Source of the DNA: CAYSPT01 sp964432985
Lineage (GTDB): Bacteria; Muiribacteriota; CAYSPT01
Length of the DNA: 64,000 nt
Assembly: GCA_964432985.1 (NCBI GenBank)
Contig: CAYSPT010000004.1
Span: forward strand, 69,889 to 133,888
Reading direction: 5' to 3'
Every line of letters starts with the position of its first letter. Positions within the stretch are counted from its first letter, which is position 1. The notes below the pieces were generated by a model. The model did not search any database. It saw nothing but the letters and a program-made list of their open reading frames with translations, and was not told where the DNA came from. Positions 16,652-25,390 of this stretch are shown one piece after another. The position numbers and the translations under genes were made by a program.

Positions 16652-18591
16652 GAGATCCTGGTTCCAACAGGAATATCGCGGTCCACCGAGAGCAACCCGA
16701 GATTCTTGCTGCTGCCTGCAGCCAGCAGCATACCCCGGGACTCCACCCCCATGATGGTAGCAGGTTTCAGATTAGCCACCACGATGATCTTCCGGCCGAC
16801 CAGCTCGTCTGGCTGGTAGCAGTTGGCAATGCCCGCCACCAGCTGCCGCTTCTCGTCGCCGCCCAGGGTTATCTGCAGCTTCAGCAGGTTGCGGCTTCCC
16901 TCCACCACTTCGGCGCTCAGAATTTCGGCCACCCGCAGCTCCACAGAAGCGAAATCTTCGATAGCTATCTCCGGAAGCGGCCCGGTCTTCTTGCCTTTCT
17001 TCGAGGCTTTCTTGCCCTGCTTACCTTTCACAGCAGCCTGTTTCTTCTTCCTGTCCAGCCGGGGGAATACGGGAGCGCCTCCCTTGACCTGGATATTCCC
17101 GGTCAACTCTCCGAACCGGGCGGCAGGGCCCGTTAACTCCCCGTCGGCAACCTCCGGCAGCCCGAGCTGCTCCCTGAAGGCAGCGCTGGTAGCGGGAACA
17201 AACGGGTATAGGAGGAGGCTCACCAGCCGCAGGCCTTCCACCAGGGAGTAGAGCACCGTGGTGAGCTCGGCTTCTTTACCCTCTTTCTTGAGTGTCCAGG
17301 GAGCGGAGTAGTCCACGTACTGATTGAGCTCCCTGACCAGGCGCCAGATGTCATCGGCGGCCCGGTCGATCTGGTACTCCGCCATATGCGCTTTCACGTC
17401 AGCCACTACCGCCTCCACTACCTCGGGAAGCGAGGCGAAGCGTTCCGTAACCAGGGCCTCGGGCTCCAGGGAGCCCCCGCGGTACTTACGGATGAGCCCG
17501 ATGGTCCGGTTGAGCAGGTTTCCCAGGTCGTTGGCCAGATCGGCGTTGTACTTCTCCTCGAAGCGGTTCCGTGAGAAATCGCCGTCGGCTGTGGCCTGGA
17601 TCTCTTTCAACAAGTAGTATCTCAACGCCTCGGGGCCGTATTCCTCGGCGATTTGAACCGGGTCCACCGCGTTGCCCAGCGATTTGCTCATCTTGCGGCC
17701 CTCGGAGGTGAGGAATCCGTGGACGAACACCGCTTTAGGAAGCGGTACACCGGCGGAAAGCAGCATCCCGGGCCAGATACCGGCGTGGAACCGCAGAATG
17801 TCCTTGCCGATGCAGTGCACATCCGCCGGCCAGCACTCCTCGTAAAGCGGTGTCTCATCGGCGAAACCGACTCCCGACAGGTAATTGGTCAGGGCGTCGC
17901 ACCACACGTAAATGACCTGTTCCGGGTCATCGGGAACGGGGATACCCCACTGAAGCGATGTCCTGGGACGGGAGAAGCTTACATCCTTGAGACCTTCGCG
18001 GGCCAGGGAGAGTATCTCGTTTTTCCGCTTTTCCGGGTAAACCCTCAGCTCGTCGGTCTCGATGAGCCGTGCGATCTCGTCGCTGTACCGCGAAAGCTTG
18101 AAGAAGTAGTTTTCCTCGGCGACGTCCTTGAGCTCCATCTGCGGGTGGTTCGGGCACACTCCGTCTTCGATGTCACGGTCCGTCAAAAACTTCTCGCACC
18201 CGGCACAGTACACACCGGTGTACTCGCGCTTGTATATGTCCCCCTGGTCAGCCATGCGTTTCCACAGCTTGTGGCAGGAGGGCCAGTGTGCTTCCCGGTC
18301 GGTGGTCCTGAAAAAGTAAGAGTAATCAACCGACAGCAGCCGGCACAGGTCACGGAAGCTCTCGGCGTTGCGGTCGGCCAGCTCCTGGGGCGTTATCCCC
18401 TGCTCCGCCGCGGTTTCCGCCTGCTTTACCCCGTGCTCGTCCATCCCGGTCTGGAAGCGTACCCGGTCCCCCACCAGCTGCCTGAACCGGGCGATACAGT
18501 CCGCCTGCACAAACTCCAGGGCGTGCCCCATATGGGGCTTGGCGTTGGCATAGGCGATGGCCGTGGTTATGTAATAGGTTTTACTGCACAT
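16648..18591 (-). CDS. metG: Methionyl-tRNA synthetase
   Basis: Charges tRNA-Met. The 647-residue protein has the class I HIGH-type motif in YANAKPHMGHALEFVQ, the KMSKS loop (GRKMSKSLGNAVDP), a single CxxC...CxxH zinc knuckle (CAGCEKFL...CPNH), an anticodon-binding domain, a Lys-rich linker (around residues 520-545) and a C-terminal tRNA-binding OB domain (FASVELRVAEIL...LLKLQITLG). The C-terminal domain promotes dimerisation. GGAGGAG precedes the ATG. First gene of metG-tatD-aroB. Confidence 0.96.
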   Translation of the reverse strand: MCSKTYYITTAIAYANAKPHMGHALEFVQADCIARFRQLVGDRVRFQTGMDEHGVKQAETAAEQGITPQELADRNAESFRDLCRLLSVDYSYFFRTTDREAHWPSCHKLWKRMADQGDIYKREYTGVYCAGCEKFLTDRDIEDGVCPNHPQMELKDVAEENYFFKLSRYSDEIARLIETDELRVYPEKRKNEILSLAREGLKDVSFSRPRTSLQWGIPVPDDPEQVIYVWCDALTNYLSGVGFADETPLYEECWPADVHCIGKDILRFHAGIWPGMLLSAGVPLPKAVFVHGFLTSEGRKMSKSLGNAVDPVQIAEEYGPEALRYYLLKEIQATADGDFSRNRFEEKYNADLANDLGNLLNRTIGLIRKYRGGSLEPEALVTERFASLPEVVEAVVADVKAHMAEYQIDRAADDIWRLVRELNQYVDYSAPWTLKKEGKEAELTTVLYSLVEGLRLVSLLLYPFVPATSAAFREQLGLPEVADGELTGPAARFGELTGNIQVKGGAPVFPRLDRKKKQAAVKGKQGKKASKKGKKTGPLPEIAIEDFASVELRVAEILSAEVVEGSRNLLKLQITLGGDEKRQLVAGIANCYQPDELVGRKIIVVANLKPATIMGVESRGMLLAAGSSKNLGLLSVDRDIPVGTRIS

Positions 18592-18634
18592 GGCTCCTCC
18601 TGAACCTCACTTTCTTGACTTCTATACAAATTCC

Positions 18635-20089
18635 CTAACCTGACGCGCCGGACTCTGCCGGCGGCGGCTCATCCTCTGCTGGCTCATCCTCCAGAATAAT
18701 ATCTGCGCAGGCGGCCCGGTTGCCGCCTTTCTCCCGGGCTTCTCCCAGCGCGGCTGCCGCCGTCTTGATAAGCGTCTCTCCGCGGGCTTTCTGGGCCCGG
18801 TACGGGGCGATACCGCAGCTCACCGTGCATACCGTTGGATTATCGGGATCGCCAAAGGATGTATCCTCGATTTTCTCCCGGATACGGCCGGCGCCGATCA
18901 GGGCGCCCTCGGGATCGGTGTCGGAAAAAATGATCCAGAACGTGCCGGGAGAAGGGGAGGTAATCACGTCGATGACCCGCAGGTGCTTGTTCAGTACCGC
19001 TCCCACCTGGCGGGTCAGAACAGTCAGGTCCGACGCGTGTTCGGGCGCGTTGTCCACCGACACGTCCAGAACCGCCATCTGGGTGTTGTACCGGCGGCTG
19101 AAAGCCATCTCCTCCAGCAGACGCTGCTTGAAATACTCCGGTCTGAACAGCCCGGTGGTCTCGTCGACAAATCCCGTCTCGAACATCTGGATACGGCGGT
19201 ACCCGGCTTCAACCAGTGAAGCCAGCTGGATCATGAACTCCTGGTCCGGGCGGGAAAACTTGATTTCGTCCTTCTTGTTAACGAACCCGAGCACCCCGAC
19301 GAATTCTTCCCCGGTCCCGATGGGAACGCAGCAAAAGGTCTTGACCGGGGTCTTCAGATCACAGAACTCCTCGAAATCCTTGAACACCAGCTCCCGCGCC
19401 TCCCGGTGAGAAAGCAGCGGGACCTTTTCGTGACGCACGATTTCAGCTATGGTACGGTCGGCCGGGAACCGGTTCTTGATATGGAACAGCTTCTGTATCT
19501 CGCGGGCGGCTGAAGGCTCGAAGCCCACCACCTTTTCCATGACGAACTCTTCCGCCTCGCGGTCGTACCGCATAGCGTATGCCCATTCCAGATCGACAAT
19601 GCGCACCACGTGGGATAGCCCAACCGAGAACAGCTCGCCCAGCACGTGGATACCCATGACCTGGTGCGCGATATCGTACAGTACCCCGAGCTCGGCGGCG
19701 GTGCGTTCGGTCTTCTGAACGCTCATCTTTACATGCTCCACCTGAATGTCCTTGCCGCGCACGGCCCGGTCCACCGTCTGGACCACCCGGTTGAACGATT
19801 TCATGGTGTCCCCGATAGCGTCTGTTTCGGTGATCTCCGGGATCAGTTCTCCGTGCCCGTCCGCCAGCGAGTCCATGGACTTCCTGAGTTTTCTCAGAGG
19901 AAACGTGAAACTCCGGGCCAGGGGCCAGCTTAAAAGAACCGCGAACAGGATGCACCCGCCGGCTGCATACCACAGCCGCCGGTCCCCGAAAGCCCCCAGC
20001 GCCAGGCCGGAAGCCAGGATCGAGACGATCGCGGCCAGGAGCAGAAATCCAAGAATCCTCAGTCCCACCGCCACAGTGTTGAGTCTCAC
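18635..20089 (-). CDS. Membrane HAMP-GAF protein with degenerate GGDEF domain
   Basis: 484 residues: two N-terminal membrane helices (RILGFLLLAAIVSILASGL and a second near residue 45-60), a HAMP-like segment (SFTFPLRKLRKSMDSLADG), a helical linker, a GAF domain (~130-300) and a C-terminal GGDEF fold (~305-460) recognisable from ETTGLFRPEYFKQRLLEEMAFSRRYN. Where an active cyclase has GG(D/E)EF the sequence reads SPGTF, and the nearby nucleotide residues are absent, so c-di-GMP synthesis is unlikely; a ligand-sensing or regulatory role is inferred. The last ~20 residues are acidic and Pro-rich. GTG 20089 is preceded by AAGGGGA. It lies 44 nt upstream of metG. Confidence 0.8.
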   Translation of the reverse strand: MRLNTVAVGLRILGFLLLAAIVSILASGLALGAFGDRRLWYAAGGCILFAVLLSWPLARSFTFPLRKLRKSMDSLADGHGELIPEITETDAIGDTMKSFNRVVQTVDRAVRGKDIQVEHVKMSVQKTERTAAELGVLYDIAHQVMGIHVLGELFSVGLSHVVRIVDLEWAYAMRYDREAEEFVMEKVVGFEPSAAREIQKLFHIKNRFPADRTIAEIVRHEKVPLLSHREARELVFKDFEEFCDLKTPVKTFCCVPIGTGEEFVGVLGFVNKKDEIKFSRPDQEFMIQLASLVEAGYRRIQMFETGFVDETTGLFRPEYFKQRLLEEMAFSRRYNTQMAVLDVSVDNAPEHASDLTVLTRQVGAVLNKHLRVIDVITSPSPGTFWIIFSDTDPEGALIGAGRIREKIEDTSFGDPDNPTVCTVSCGIAPYRAQKARGETLIKTAAAALGEAREKGGNRAACADIILEDEPAEDEPPPAESGASG

Positions 20090-20243
20090 CCTGATTCCCC
20101 TTCCTTATTATTAAGTATCATAGTATATATCGCTTTGCCCGGCCGGGCAAGGCTATCGGTATGGCAAGCAGCGGTGGCGAGTCACCACTTTGTTTTGAGT
20201 CTAGTGATTAGCCAACGTTAGTATGCAAAAGGACGTAAATTGA
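20090..20243. other. Intergenic gap without recognisable gene
   Basis: 154 bp. No coding sequence or strong hairpin is seen; it separates the GH130-like gene from the GAF/GGDEF gene, both leftward. Confidence 0.35.
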
Positions 20244-21413
20244 TTATGTACCTTCGCAGGCACGCACCACCGCGCCGCAGTCCGCCGTGGCGATACAAAT
20301 GTGATGGTCACCGGCGGCGTAGGGGATGAGCAGGTCCGTCCCCCGCACAACCATACCACAGCAAAAGACCGCCGCTACCTTGACCGTGTCGTTGTACAAC
20401 CAGTGTCCCGCTTTAATCTCGTAGTACTCACGTGGTGAGAGCAGAGGGGTTTTCATCTTTTTCACTTGTACGCCGCCGCCTTTCCGGCCGGAGAACTCCG
20501 CCGGGAGTGCGCCTGTGCGCCGGGATCCTTTGGCAGGGAACGTGGCTACAAAGGCGCCGATGTGGTAGGTGCGGTGATAGTCCAGGTGATGATACGGGGG
20601 AGCGTTTTCAACCCCGTGGTACAGGAAGAGAAACCGGTCGTTTCCCAGCGGCACCGGCGGAGAGGATATCCCTATCCGGTTTTCTTCCCAGGAATGTTCC
20701 CTCGATACCAGCAACTGGACAGGACACCATGGACCTTCCGGCCCCTCGGCCCGGGCCAGCCACACGTCGCCGTAACCCTGGCGGTACACCAGGTACCAGA
20801 CATTATCATGAGGGAATATGCACCCGTTTCTGGTGAAATTTTCCCCGGTTGCGGCCACATCCGGAAACACGGGACCCAACCGTTTCCAGGCCCGGTTCCA
20901 GCAATCCCTCAAATCATCGCCAATCTCCCGCGAATGATTCCACAGCTCCATGAACCGGGTAACTTCCATGCGGGCCAGACATATCTGACACGTTCGGCCG
21001 TATCCCGTGTAAACCAGATAGATAGTCCCGTCCGTCACGGTAATGCGGCAATCTTCCACGCCGCCGGTTTCGCGCTCACGAGACATGACGGGGTGCTCGT
21101 AAGATACAGAATCAAACATAATCGGGTAGCTAAGCCGCTCATAGGCGTACCCGTCTTCGGACCAGGCCAGGGTGAACCACGATTCACGGGTGCGGCGGTC
21201 CCGTACCCGGGGAATGAGAAACACTGTCCCGTCCAGGCCAAACACCCCCGGATTGTAGATACCGTCTTCACCGCTGATATTGTCAGGACCCAAAATGTTA
21301 GTATCAGAGCCCAAAATGTCAGCATCAGGAACCAGGACAGGGTTACCTTGGAAACGTGTACAAATTGTCTCCGGTCCGTCTGTTCTTTTGGCACATTGTT
21401 TTGCGTCGATCAT
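20244..21413 (-). CDS. GH130-like beta-propeller glycosidase/phosphorylase
   Basis: 389 residues resembling the GH130 (beta-mannoside phosphorylase/hydrolase) and related five-bladed propeller families. Visible: GVFGLDGTVFLIPRVRDR, ESWFTLAWSEDGYAYERL, GGVEDCRITVTDGTIYLVYTGYG (GH130 usually has VEDPR, with the catalytic Asp; here Pro is Cys) and NGCIFPHDN. Substrate is unknown; family members phosphorolyse beta-1,2- or beta-1,4-mannosides. Just after the N-terminus a short 21-bp repeat encodes ADILGSDTNILGPDNI (around 21288-21330). ATG 21413 is preceded by AAAGGA. Divergent from a TPR gene. Confidence 0.75.
   Translation of the reverse strand: MIDAKQCAKRTDGPETICTRFQGNPVLVPDADILGSDTNILGPDNISGEDGIYNPGVFGLDGTVFLIPRVRDRRTRESWFTLAWSEDGYAYERLSYPIMFDSVSYEHPVMSRERETGGVEDCRITVTDGTIYLVYTGYGRTCQICLARMEVTRFMELWNHSREIGDDLRDCWNRAWKRLGPVFPDVAATGENFTRNGCIFPHDNVWYLVYRQGYGDVWLARAEGPEGPWCPVQLLVSREHSWEENRIGISSPPVPLGNDRFLFLYHGVENAPPYHHLDYHRTYHIGAFVATFPAKGSRRTGALPAEFSGRKGGGVQVKKMKTPLLSPREYYEIKAGHWLYNDTVKVAAVFCCGMVVRGTDLLIPYAAGDHHICIATADCGAVVRACEGT
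21288..21330 (-). repeat. Imperfect 21-bp in-frame tandem duplication
   Basis: Two ~21-bp units of the form cccaaaatgTyAGyATCAGr encode DILGSDTNILGPD. They sit in an N-terminal segment that is variable in the family. Confidence 0.6.
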
Positions 21414-21495
21414 ATGAAATCCTTTCCGGACCTGATTATACTTGCCACTATGCTATAATGACCGCACAATATATGATAATAAGCAGGTGAATACC

Positions 21496-22176
21496 ATGGC
21501 TCAGAGCAAGAAGAAAAAAAAGAAAAAAAAGGGCAAAGCGAAAAGTCCGGAAAAAAGAAGAAGTCTGCTGCTTCGCAAATCGTCTGCCGCCGGCAGGCAG
21601 GTCTCGGACATCCTGGCCGCCGCGACCAGGCATCACCAGTCGGGACGGCTCAAGCAGGCGGTTGATATGTACCGTTCGGTGCTGGAGCAGTTTCCGGACC
21701 ACTCAGACGCGCTGCACCTGCTGGGAGTGGCGTACAGCCAGGCGGGTAAACCTGCAGTCGCCGTGGATTACATACAGAAAGCCATCGAAGTCAACGCCGG
21801 GGTGCCCATCTTCTACCACAACCTGGGGAAGACATTCATGGCCCTGGGGCAGTTCGATGACGCTTCGGCCACCTACCAGTCGGCAGCGGAACTGGAACCA
21901 CTCAATCCCAAAGTCCATTACAACCTGGGAAATGCCAGCATCGGGCTGGGAGATTTCGAGACCGCCGCCGATCACTTCCGCGAAGCGCTGCGGTTGAATC
22001 CGGGATTCGTGGAAGCCCACAACAACCTGGGAGCAGTTCTGCAAAAACAAGGCAATTGCCAGGAGGCACTGGGGCATTACCGCGAAGCGCTTCGTATCGA
22101 CCCCGGGAACGAAGAAGCCAGGGACAACCTCACAAAAGTCCTGGAGAAGCAGGCGACGGATTCAACTCCTCTGTGA
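21496..22176 (+). CDS. TPR-repeat protein with polylysine N-terminus
   Basis: About 226 residues. A very basic N-terminus (SKKKKKKKKGKAK) is followed by about five TPRs, recognisable from repeating ALHLLGVAYSQAGK, FYHNLGKTFMALGQFDDA, VHYNLGNASIGLGDFETAADHFREALRLNP and AHNNLGAVLQKQGN. TPRs mediate protein-protein contacts; no catalytic domain is present. ATG 21496 has AGGTG 7 nt upstream. It converges on, and its last 47 nt overlap, the TPR-methyltransferase gene on the other strand, whose N-terminus is also Lys-rich and TPR-built. The two may be paralogs that act together; this is inference. Confidence 0.8.
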   Translation: MAQSKKKKKKKKGKAKSPEKRRSLLLRKSSAAGRQVSDILAAATRHHQSGRLKQAVDMYRSVLEQFPDHSDALHLLGVAYSQAGKPAVAVDYIQKAIEVNAGVPIFYHNLGKTFMALGQFDDASATYQSAAELEPLNPKVHYNLGNASIGLGDFETAADHFREALRLNPGFVEAHNNLGAVLQKQGNCQEALGHYREALRIDPGNEEARDNLTKVLEKQATDSTPL

Positions 22177-23941
22177 GCTGAAACATGTACATCGCATCGT
22201 TGCAACCGGCCCGCAAGTGCACTGTGTCACCGGTGCTAACCGGGTGGTCTCGTTTAAAAAACTGGGCCGCCTGACCCCAGTGGTTGAACATGTCTCCGGG
22301 CCTGGTTGACAGGATTATGTCACTGTCAAGGTACAGGTCAAACCAGATAGCTATCGCGTGGGCAGTCCCCGTGTCAGTAGCCGTCAACGACATCTCCTTG
22401 CTCAGGCTGCCAACCGGCAGATTGGCAAAATCGAGTTTAACAATCTCAAACGGCTCGCTGAGGACACGGTGTTCCTCCCATTCCAGGTGTATTTGCATAT
22501 ATCTGGATGGGTCCCGAAACAGGTTGAACTCGCTGAGGTCGAAACCACACACCTGATCCACCGGATTCACCTGACGCAATTTGGGGCATTCGATCAGCAT
22601 CCCCCAGACCGTTGCTCCCGCCGGAATCAGCGTTGCACCGGGAACCGCCAGGTTGGTGACGGCGTGATTAAGAACCGGAATCAATCCCTCGCCGATAAGA
22701 CCCGCATCGAATATCTCGAATATCACCACCGTGGCGGGTGCAGGCAGGTCTTTACCCACGTTCAGATCGGTGGATTTTTTGGCGATCACCGACACGCGGT
22801 CTTCGTAACCGTTTGATTTTACAATTATTCCGGCCACATCAGCCAGATGCTCGATCATCTCGCAGCCAATCACACAACCGGCGCCGGCGCGGGCCGCCAT
22901 CATAGCCAGCAGGCCGCTGCCGGTACCGATGTCCAGCACCACGTCACCACTGCCAACGGCTTTTTTGATCGCCCTCTCATAAGCTTCGTTGCGAGGATGA
23001 TCAGCCAGCATGGGGAAATGCCAGGAGGGAATCAGACGCCGGCAGGCATCTGAGAGATTCGCTTTGAATTCCTCGTTTTCCGGAGAGCACCGAATCGCCT
23101 GCCGATACGCCTGCACAGCGGCTGTGTTTTTTCCCTGTTGGCTGAGAACTGACCCCAGGTTGTTGTAGGCGTCTCCCAGGTGCGGGTCCATGGAAAGGGC
23201 TTGCCGGTAGTGATCGATCGCCGCATCGAGCTTGTTCCGGGACTGTAGCACGAGCCCCATGTTGTTGTAGGCTCTGGCGTAGTTCGGCCGCAAACGAATG
23301 GCTTCCTGGTAGTGGACTACCGCCTCCTGCAACTGTCCCCGGGCTTGCAGGATATTTCCCAGATTGTTGTGCACTTCGGCCAGATGCGGGTTCAGTGCAC
23401 ACGCCTGTTCAAAATGCTTCTGCGCCTCATCCAGGCGGCTCTGATCGCGCATAATGTTTCCCAGATTATTGTAAACCTCAGCATAATTCGGATTCAGACG
23501 CAGCGCTTCCTGGTACTGTTTGACGGCTGCCTCAGTTTTTCCCAAGGCCCAAAAGATCGTTCCCAGGTTGTAGCAGGCTTCCGAGAAACAGGGATTCAAT
23601 TGAAGTGCATTAAAAAAACACTTCCGGGCATTTTCCAACTGACCCATTCTTTGAAAGACAAGGCCCAGATTGTTGTGGTAGTTGGGGACCTCCGGCCTGA
23701 GATTCACGGATTTTTTCAGCAAATCCATAGCCAGGTCGTACTGCGCTGTCTGAAGCGCAGTCAAACCAAACAGTTGTACCGCCTCGGCATTGTTCGGGTC
23801 TTTGCCGAGAATACCGCGGCATACTGCTGCCGCTTCCTGAAAATTACCGCTCTGAAAGTGGTGCCTGGCCGCATCGATATCGGGTGACGACCGCCGCCTG
23901 GCCCCTAATGACTTTTTCTTTGATTTTTTCCTCTTTGCCAT
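22130..23941 (-). CDS. TPR protein fused to a PRMT-like SAM-dependent methyltransferase
   Basis: 603 residues. Basic start (MAKRKKSKKKS), then seven or more TPRs (~20-310; YNNLGNIMRDQSRLDEAQKHFEQA is one unit), then a class I methyltransferase domain with DIGTGSGLLAMMAARAGAG (motif I, about residue 336), GCEMIE and, near residue 412, EIFDAGLIGEGLIP. That last element matches the double-Glu loop of protein arginine methyltransferases of the PRMT7/PRMT9 type. TPR plus PRMT is the order found in eukaryotic PRMT9. The beta-barrel part follows (YMQIHLEWEEH, VSLTATDTGTAHAIAIWFDLYLD). The substrate is unknown. Its 3' end overlaps the convergent TPR gene by 47 bp. Confidence 0.83.
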   Translation of the reverse strand: MAKRKKSKKKSLGARRRSSPDIDAARHHFQSGNFQEAAAVCRGILGKDPNNAEAVQLFGLTALQTAQYDLAMDLLKKSVNLRPEVPNYHNNLGLVFQRMGQLENARKCFFNALQLNPCFSEACYNLGTIFWALGKTEAAVKQYQEALRLNPNYAEVYNNLGNIMRDQSRLDEAQKHFEQACALNPHLAEVHNNLGNILQARGQLQEAVVHYQEAIRLRPNYARAYNNMGLVLQSRNKLDAAIDHYRQALSMDPHLGDAYNNLGSVLSQQGKNTAAVQAYRQAIRCSPENEEFKANLSDACRRLIPSWHFPMLADHPRNEAYERAIKKAVGSGDVVLDIGTGSGLLAMMAARAGAGCVIGCEMIEHLADVAGIIVKSNGYEDRVSVIAKKSTDLNVGKDLPAPATVVIFEIFDAGLIGEGLIPVLNHAVTNLAVPGATLIPAGATVWGMLIECPKLRQVNPVDQVCGFDLSEFNLFRDPSRYMQIHLEWEEHRVLSEPFEIVKLDFANLPVGSLSKEMSLTATDTGTAHAIAIWFDLYLDSDIILSTRPGDMFNHWGQAAQFFKRDHPVSTGDTVHLRAGCNDAMYMFQLTEELNPSPASPGLL

Positions 23942-24063
23942 CGCCCTGTTTCAAGTCCCTGTCCATTATATTTGTACGGTGGACCGCCACCAGGTGGCAC
24001 CCGGGATAATATTATACCAGCCGGAGTGGAAATTGATACACTTTTTGCGCTAAGGTATCATGC

Positions 24064-24576
24064 ATGAACAGATTAAACCGATCTCTCTACGTCGTGCTTC
24101 ACTCTATCCGCAGCGCGTACAACGTGGGCTCCATATTCAGAACCGCCGACGGATTCAACGTGAGCAGGATATTTTGCTGCGGTTATACCCCCTATCCGTC
24201 CCGACCCGGCACACTCTGTCCGACCTCCGGCCAGGCCAAAATAGCCAAGACCGCGCTGGGAGCGGAAACATCTGTGCCGTGGGAGCATCACCGTCAGGCC
24301 TGGCGTCTACTCAAACTATTGAGACAGGAAGGGATACGGATAGCCGCGCTGGAGCGCACCGGAACCAGCCTCGACATCAGTTCCTATTCGCCGTCGTTTC
24401 CCCTGGCTCTGGTGTTAGGCAATGAAGTGAACGGCCTCAGCCCCGCTCTTCTTAAGTATTGCGACGACGTGGTATCCATTCCCATGGCCGGAATGAAACA
24501 GTCGTACAACGTGGCGGTGACCGCCGGTATCGCCCTGTATGCGGTTACATTGTCGAGTTCCGGCTTGACTGGCTAA
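24064..24576 (+). CDS. TrmH/SpoU-family RNA 2'-O-ribose methyltransferase
   Basis: Trefoil-knot (SPOUT) methyltransferase that would methylate a ribose of tRNA or rRNA. In 170 residues the three family motifs are visible: HSIRSAYNVGSIFRTADGF (motif 1), LVLGNEVNGLSPALL (motif 2) and IPMAGMKQSYNVAVTAGIALY (motif 3; SLNV is usual, SYNV here). Short form without an extra N-terminal substrate-binding domain, so the target cannot be predicted. The start has only a weak AAGG 8 nt upstream. It is divergent from the TPR-methyltransferase. Confidence 0.88.
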   Translation: MNRLNRSLYVVLHSIRSAYNVGSIFRTADGFNVSRIFCCGYTPYPSRPGTLCPTSGQAKIAKTALGAETSVPWEHHRQAWRLLKLLRQEGIRIAALERTGTSLDISSYSPSFPLALVLGNEVNGLSPALLKYCDDVVSIPMAGMKQSYNVAVTAGIALYAVTLSSSGLTG

Positions 24577-24605
24577 TTGCTACATCATTATAATGGGCGG
24601 AAATG

Positions 24606-24636
24606 TAACCCGCATACTTGTGAAATATGCGGGTTA
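24606..24636 (+). promoter_or_regulatory. 11-bp perfect hairpin in the leader of the 24662 gene
   Basis: TAACCCGCATA (24606-24616), 9-nt loop, TATGCGGGTTA (24626-24636). No T run follows, so it is not a canonical terminator. It ends about 13 nt before the Shine-Dalgarno (AAGGAGG) of the downstream gene, a position suited to translational control or RNA stabilisation. Confidence 0.5.
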
Positions 24637-24661
24637 ATGAACACGAAGGAGGAAACGGTAT

Positions 24662-25390
24662 ATGAAAGTAGATCTTCCCTGCAAGGTATCTCAAGAGAAT
24701 ATCACCATTGACGCCCGTGAGATCGAGGCAATGCTGCGTGGCCCCGCCATGGAGCTGCCGCCGTTCGAGCCGGCTTACATCAACCTGAAAGACGGCTCAA
24801 AGATGGTCATCCGAGCGGCAAAACTTGAAGAGGCCCCGCTCATGATGGAGTACGCGGCTAAGGTCATGCAAGCCAAGCACGATTTCTATGACATCGTCGG
24901 CGCCAGGGTTTATTCGGAAATCCTGGGATGGTACCGCCACCGGCTTAAAGATCCCTACACCCTTGTCGGCCTTATTGACGGGATGTGGGTCGGTTTCGCC
25001 AACGGCCGTCTTATGAATGAAGACATCAACATCAGCCTGCATTCCATGGCCCTGAAGCGCGGTCTGAGAATCGGCGCAATCATGTACTACGCCAAGGCAC
25101 AGTACGGCTTTGAGTTCATCGGCAACGAGGAATGGTGGGCCACCTACGAGAGCTACAACGGCTGGAAGCGCTGGGGACTGGGTATGGCGCAGCCTTCCTA
25201 CCCGTGGCCGGAGTATCAGCATGAACTGGGCGGCGCCAAAGTCTTTTACATTACCAAGAAATACTGGCACACCACCATCAAGAAGTACCTGGAAGACCTG
25301 GTGGGAGGGACACTGATACGTCCGGTACCCGAAGATCTTCTGGCGAAGAACTCCGACACCCTCACGGTGCCCGACGAGGTACTGGTTTAG
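24662..25390 (+). CDS. Conserved-looking protein of unknown function, possibly GNAT-like
   Basis: 242 residues; no family recognised with confidence. MVIRAAKLEEAPLMMEYAAKVM resembles the first strand-helix of GNAT acyltransferases, and DPYTLVGLIDGMWVGFANGRLMN would fit the following strands. No clear acetyl-CoA (R/Q-x-x-G-x-G/A) loop is visible, though KRGLRIGAIMYYAKAQYGFEF occupies its place. The second half is rich in Trp/Tyr (EWWATYESYNGWKRWGLGMAQPSYPWPEYQHE). No signal peptide or membrane segment. ATG 24662 has AAGGAGG about 10 nt upstream, so translation is probably strong, and a leader hairpin precedes it. A 22-bp repeat array starts at its stop codon. Confidence 0.6.
   Translation: MKVDLPCKVSQENITIDAREIEAMLRGPAMELPPFEPAYINLKDGSKMVIRAAKLEEAPLMMEYAAKVMQAKHDFYDIVGARVYSEILGWYRHRLKDPYTLVGLIDGMWVGFANGRLMNEDINISLHSMALKRGLRIGAIMYYAKAQYGFEFIGNEEWWATYESYNGWKRWGLGMAQPSYPWPEYQHELGGAKVFYITKKYWHTTIKKYLEDLVGGTLIRPVPEDLLAKNSDTLTVPDEVLV

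Noticed and set aside
24060..24576. Leaderless start for the SpoU methyltransferase gene
   Set aside because: A TTGATA/TATCAT pair ends only 2 nt before the ATG, which would put the transcription start inside the gene; an AAGG at 8 nt makes a normal leader more likely.
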